The translations under genes and the position numbers were made by a program. Positions 60,543 through 64,000 of a DNA stretch of 64,000 nt are shown here, in pieces. Position 1 is the stretch's first letter. Each line of letters begins with the position of its first letter. The DNA comes from Anaeramoeba ignava (Eukaryota > Metamonada > Anaeramoebidae), in the NCBI GenBank assembly GCA_028826165.1, contig JAPDFW010000103.1, forward strand, positions 124,001-188,000, in the 5' to 3' direction. The notes under the pieces were generated by a model, which saw only the letters and a program-made list of their open reading frames with translations, was not told the origin of the DNA and did not search any database.

Positions 60543-62356
60543 ATGAATGAAATTTTATTTTTTGGTTTAAATAAAAACCCAAAACTTATCAAAAATGAAC
60601 CAGATGAAATAACAAAACCAATTCAATTTAAATTTGAAAATGAAAATGAAAATGAAAATGAAAAACAAATTAAACAAATTTCAACAGGAGATTATTCAAC
60701 AATTTTCCTTTTTAAAAATGGAAAAGCAATAGAATATTTATTTAATTCAAATCAAAATCCTCGAAAAATCCAAATTGAAGAAAATATTCAAAAAGTAACT
60801 GTTGGTTATCGAAATGAAGCTATTTTAACAATAGAAGGAAATGTATTTGCCAAAGGGAGATATATTAATTCAAAAAATTCAAAAGAATTTATCAATATTT
60901 CATCATTAATTCAAGATCCAAATGATAGAATAATTGAAGATGTTGTTTCTGGATCTGGTTCAATTTACTTATTAACTTCAAATCAAAATGCTTATGGAAT
61001 TGGTGATATTAAGATGGTCAACTTGGTTTTGATTCTAACACCTTTAGACTCTTTAAAAAACCAGTTTTAATGATGAAAAATGTTTCTAAAATATTTTCAG
61101 GAAATTCTTCAAATCATGTTTTTCTTTTAAATTCAAATCAAGAATTATTTGTATGTGGATTAAATAGGCATGGTCAACTTGGATTAGGAGAAACATTAAA
61201 AGAAGAAAAATCCATAAATTAACACAAATTCAAAATATTCCAAATGAAAAAATAATTGATATTCAATGTGGATTTATTCATTCAATAATGTTGATTGAAG
61301 ATGAAAATCTAAATCTAAAAAGAAAACTTTGTTCATGTGGCTATTATCATTATAATGGACTTGGCAAAAATGAAAATACTTATGAATTTACTGAAATCAA
61401 ATCATCTTTATTTGAAAATGATGATAATATTCTTGATTTTTCTGTTGGAAATGCACATACTTTGATTTTAACATCCAAATCAAAATTGATAGGATTTGGA
61501 AATAATTTTAATGCTCAATTAGGAACTGGAGATACAAATAATCAATTAATTCCAATTCAAATTGAACTTCCTGAATTAAGATTTAATGAAGATATTTCCA
61601 ATTATCATATTTATTGTGGAGGTTCCTGCTCATTTCTTTATTATTCTCCTCCTTCTTTTTCCAATCTTGAAGAAGATTTGATAAAACTATTTAGAAGAAA
61701 AGAATTTTGCAATATTTCATTTAAAACAGAAAATGGAGAAATAATTGAAGCTCATAAATTAATATTGAAATATAGATTAAATCAAAATCAAAATGAAATT
61801 GAAAAACTTCAAGAAATTATTTCAAATAAATCAATTAAAGAATCAAATCAAATATTTGAAATGATTTATTCAAACAATTCCAAAATAAATCCAAAATTAT
61901 ATTCTGAAATCTAAAGAAATTATAAATTCAAATGAAAAAATTGAAGAAACAATGAAAAGAATTTATTTAAATGAAAATGAAAATGAAAATGAAAAAGATT
62001 TTATAATTGAAAGAAAAGAAAAACAATATAAATTTCCAAAATTAATATTAATAATGAGAAGTGAATTATATCGAGGAATGTTTTTATCTGTAACTGAAGA
62101 TAAATCTAATAAAGTTACAGATTATAGTGAATTAAGTGATAAATCATTTCAAATAATTGAATATTGGATTTATTCAAATCAAATTAAAGATGATATCCAA
62201 ATTACAAAAAGAATGATTAAATCAATTAAAAGAGGAATTGATTATTTTCAATTAAATCAAACAAATCCAAATTTATCTGATTTATTAATTAAGAAATTAA
62301 ATAATCAAAATTATCAAGAATTTCAAATTAAATTACAAAATCAAAATCAAAATTAA
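60543..62356 (+). pseudogene. RCC1-BTB protein, copy 1, with three frame breaks
   Basis: It starts MNEILFFGLNKNPKLIKNEP like copy 2 and follows it closely through RCC1-type blades (GQLGLGETLKE, GNNFNAQLGTGDTNNQLIPI) and two BTB-type segments (NISFKTENGEIIEAHKLILK; LIMRSELYRGMFLSVTEDKS), ending at 62356. Compared with copy 2 the frame breaks at about 61003-61015 (GATATTAAGATGGTC in place of an in-frame IGQLG codon set), again at about 61200-61215, and at 61910-61914, where one extra base gives ATC-TAA. Three breaks in one copy while the neighbour is open throughout favour a decaying duplicate, although consensus errors cannot be excluded. Confidence 0.7.
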
Positions 62357-62526
62357 AATTCAAAATTAAAATTAAAATTAAAATTAAAATCAAAATCAAA
62401 ATCAAAATTAAAATTAAAATTAAAATTAAAATTAAAATCAAAATCAAAATCAAAATTAAAATTAAAATTCAAAATTAAAATTAAAATTCCAAAATTCATT
62501 TTTTTTCATTTTTTTTCTTTTCAAAA
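62357..62526 (+). promoter_or_regulatory. Duplicated promoter of RCC1-BTB copy 2
   Basis: AAAATT/AAAATC repeats are followed by CATTTTTTTTCATTTTTTTTC (within 62496-62518) and the ATG, matching the upstream region of copy 1. Confidence 0.55.
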
Positions 62527-64000
62527 ATGAATGAAATTTTATTTTTTGGTTTAAATAAAAACCCAAAACTTATCAAAAATGAACCAAAAGAAATAATAAC
62601 AAAACCAATTCAATTTAAATTTGAAAATGAAAATGAAAATGAAAATGAAAATGAAAATGAAAAACAAATTAAACAAATTTCAACAGGAAATTATTCAACA
62701 ATTTTCCTTTTTGAAAATGGAAAAGCAATAGAATATTTACAAAATTCAAATCAAAATCCTTCAAAAATCCAAATTGAAGAAAATATTCAAAAAGTAACTG
62801 TTGGCTATCGAAATGAAGCTATTTTAACAATAGAAGGAAATGTATTTGCCAAAGGATACGATATTAATCCAAATAATACAAAAGAATTTATCAATATTTC
62901 ATCATTAATTGAAGATATAAATGATAGAATAATTCAAGATGTTGTTTCTGGATACGATTCAATTTATTTATTAACTTCAAATCAAAATCCTTATGGAATT
63001 GGTTCAAATCAAATTGGTCAACTTGGTTTTGATTCTAAAACACTTAAAAAAACAGAAAAACCAATTTTAATGATGAAAAATATTTCTAAAATATTTTCAG
63101 GAAATTCTTCAAATCATGTTTTTCTTTTAAATTCAAATCAAGAATTATTTGGATGCGGATATAATTATTATGGTCAACTTGGATTAGGAGAATCAAGAAA
63201 AGAAATAAAAATCGAAAAATTAACCAAAATCCAAAATATCCCAAAAGGTAAAATAATTGATATCAAATCTGGATATGCTTATTCAGTAATGTTGATTGAA
63301 AATCAAAATGAAAATGAAGATCCAAAAAGAAAACTTTATTCATGTGGCTATTATCATTATAATGGACTTGGCAAAAATGAAAATACTTATGAATTTACTG
63401 AAATAAAATCATCTTTATTTGAAAATGATGATAATATTCTTGATTTTTCTGTTGAAGAGGATCATACTTTGATTTTAACATCCAAATCAAAATTGATAGG
63501 ATTCGGAGATAATGCATATGGTCAATTAGGAACTGGAGATACAAATAATCAATTAATTCCAATTCAAATTGAACTTCCTGAATTAAGATCTAATGAAGAT
63601 ATTTCCAATTATCATGTTTATTGTGGATATAACAATTCATTTCTTTATTATTCTCCTCCTTCTTTTTCCAATCTTGAAGAAGATCTGATAAAATTATTTG
63701 AAAGAAAAGAATTTTGCAATATTTCATTTAAAACCAAAAATGGAGAAATAATTGAAGCTCATAAATTAATATTAAAATATAGATTAAATCAAAATCAAAA
63801 TCAAAATGAAAAACTTCAAGAAATTATTTCAAAAAAATCAATTAAAGAATCAAATCAAATATTTGAAATGATTTATTCAAACAGAATCCAAATAAATCCA
63901 AAATTATATTATGAAATTAAAGAAATTATAAATTTAAATGAAAAAATTGAAGAAACAATGAAAAGAATTTATTTAAATGAAAATGAAAAAGATTTTATTA
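62527..64000 (+). CDS. RCC1-BTB protein, copy 2 (runs off the window)
   Basis: Open from the ATG to the window edge, about 491 codons seen, no intron. RCC1-type propeller repeats (SNQIGQLGFDSKTLKK, GCGYNYYGQLGLGESRKE, GFGDNAYGQLGTGDTNNQ) are followed by a BTB-type segment FCNISFKTKNGEIIEAHKLI; the second BTB seen in copy 1 should lie just beyond the edge. RCC1-BTB proteins are thought to act as cullin-3 adaptors or Ran/Rho-related regulators; none of this is shown by the sequence itself. A (GAAAAT)n run encodes an ENEN tract near residue 36. Confidence 0.85.
   Translation, partial: MNEILFFGLNKNPKLIKNEPKEIITKPIQFKFENENENENENENEKQIKQISTGNYSTIFLFENGKAIEYLQNSNQNPSKIQIEENIQKVTVGYRNEAILTIEGNVFAKGYDINPNNTKEFINISSLIEDINDRIIQDVVSGYDSIYLLTSNQNPYGIGSNQIGQLGFDSKTLKKTEKPILMMKNISKIFSGNSSNHVFLLNSNQELFGCGYNYYGQLGLGESRKEIKIEKLTKIQNIPKGKIIDIKSGYAYSVMLIENQNENEDPKRKLYSCGYYHYNGLGKNENTYEFTEIKSSLFENDDNILDFSVEEDHTLILTSKSKLIGFGDNAYGQLGTGDTNNQLIPIQIELPELRSNEDISNYHVYCGYNNSFLYYSPPSFSNLEEDLIKLFERKEFCNISFKTKNGEIIEAHKLILKYRLNQNQNQNEKLQEIISKKSIKESNQIFEMIYSNRIQINPKLYYEIKEIINLNEKIEETMKRIYLNENEKDFI

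Noticed and set aside
1-64000. Ciliate (Euplotes) origin, suggested by AAA-stop frame changes
   Set aside because: Many genes on one long chromosome segment with long introns do not fit gene-sized macronuclear chromosomes, and one AAA-stop case (SLC12) needs the opposite shift.
1-64000. tRNA, rRNA, viral or transposon genes
   Set aside because: None recognised on either strand by eye; a covariance or profile search was not possible.

Overview
The window is nuclear DNA of a very AT-rich protist with many introns (GT..AG, usually GTAAAT...TAG). The protein families are RCC1-BTB, ankyrin-BTB, ankyrin arrays, an FHA-formin and Asn/Gln-rich tracts. Together with satellite-filled introns they resemble anaeramoebid amoebae (Anaeramoeba-like, Metamonada) more than Dictyostelium-type amoebozoans. 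This placement is inference from style and not a search result. I find 18 protein-coding genes, no RNA genes and no CRISPR. Most gene models below were rebuilt by hand with splice phase checked at every junction.

Left end (10-8809, minus strand): two tandem paralogous ankyrin genes. Between their ordinary 96-nt ankyrin exons lie trains of sites of the form AG|NNN|GTAA, spaced about 60-100 nt apart. Each behaves as a one-codon (3-nt) exon. I count 34 in each gene (4/13/10/7 and 3 plus one zero-length site/13/10/8). All are in phase 0, none is a stop codon, and they sit exactly at the beta-hairpin finger between ankyrin repeats. This is the main candidate for an undescribed system.

Middle (10.7-35.1 kb): a secreted, membrane-anchored beta-helix protein; an SLC12 cation-chloride cotransporter; a BFR1-like coiled-coil protein; a CK1/TTBK-like kinase with a lipid-anchor-like C-terminus; a ceramide synthase (LAG1); an unknown 220-residue protein whose start codon stands alone in its exon; and SEC24 of the COPII coat.

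Right part (35.3-64 kb): an Asn/Gln-rich coiled-coil protein, an ARM-PH-ankyrin protein, prolyl oligopeptidase, eIF2B delta, an FHA-formin, an ankyrin-BTB protein, a charged coiled-coil protein, and two tandem RCC1-BTB genes. The first RCC1-BTB copy has broken frames; the second runs off the window.

Genes lie close together (75-120 bp between divergent starts), but introns hold up to 2.1 kb of short tandem repeats, a different motif in each. T-rich elements with regularly spaced CA dinucleotides precede many start codons. Several otherwise intact genes need a one-base frame change. Consensus homopolymer errors are the simplest cause, but most of the changes with a clear stop are +1 at an AAA-stop.
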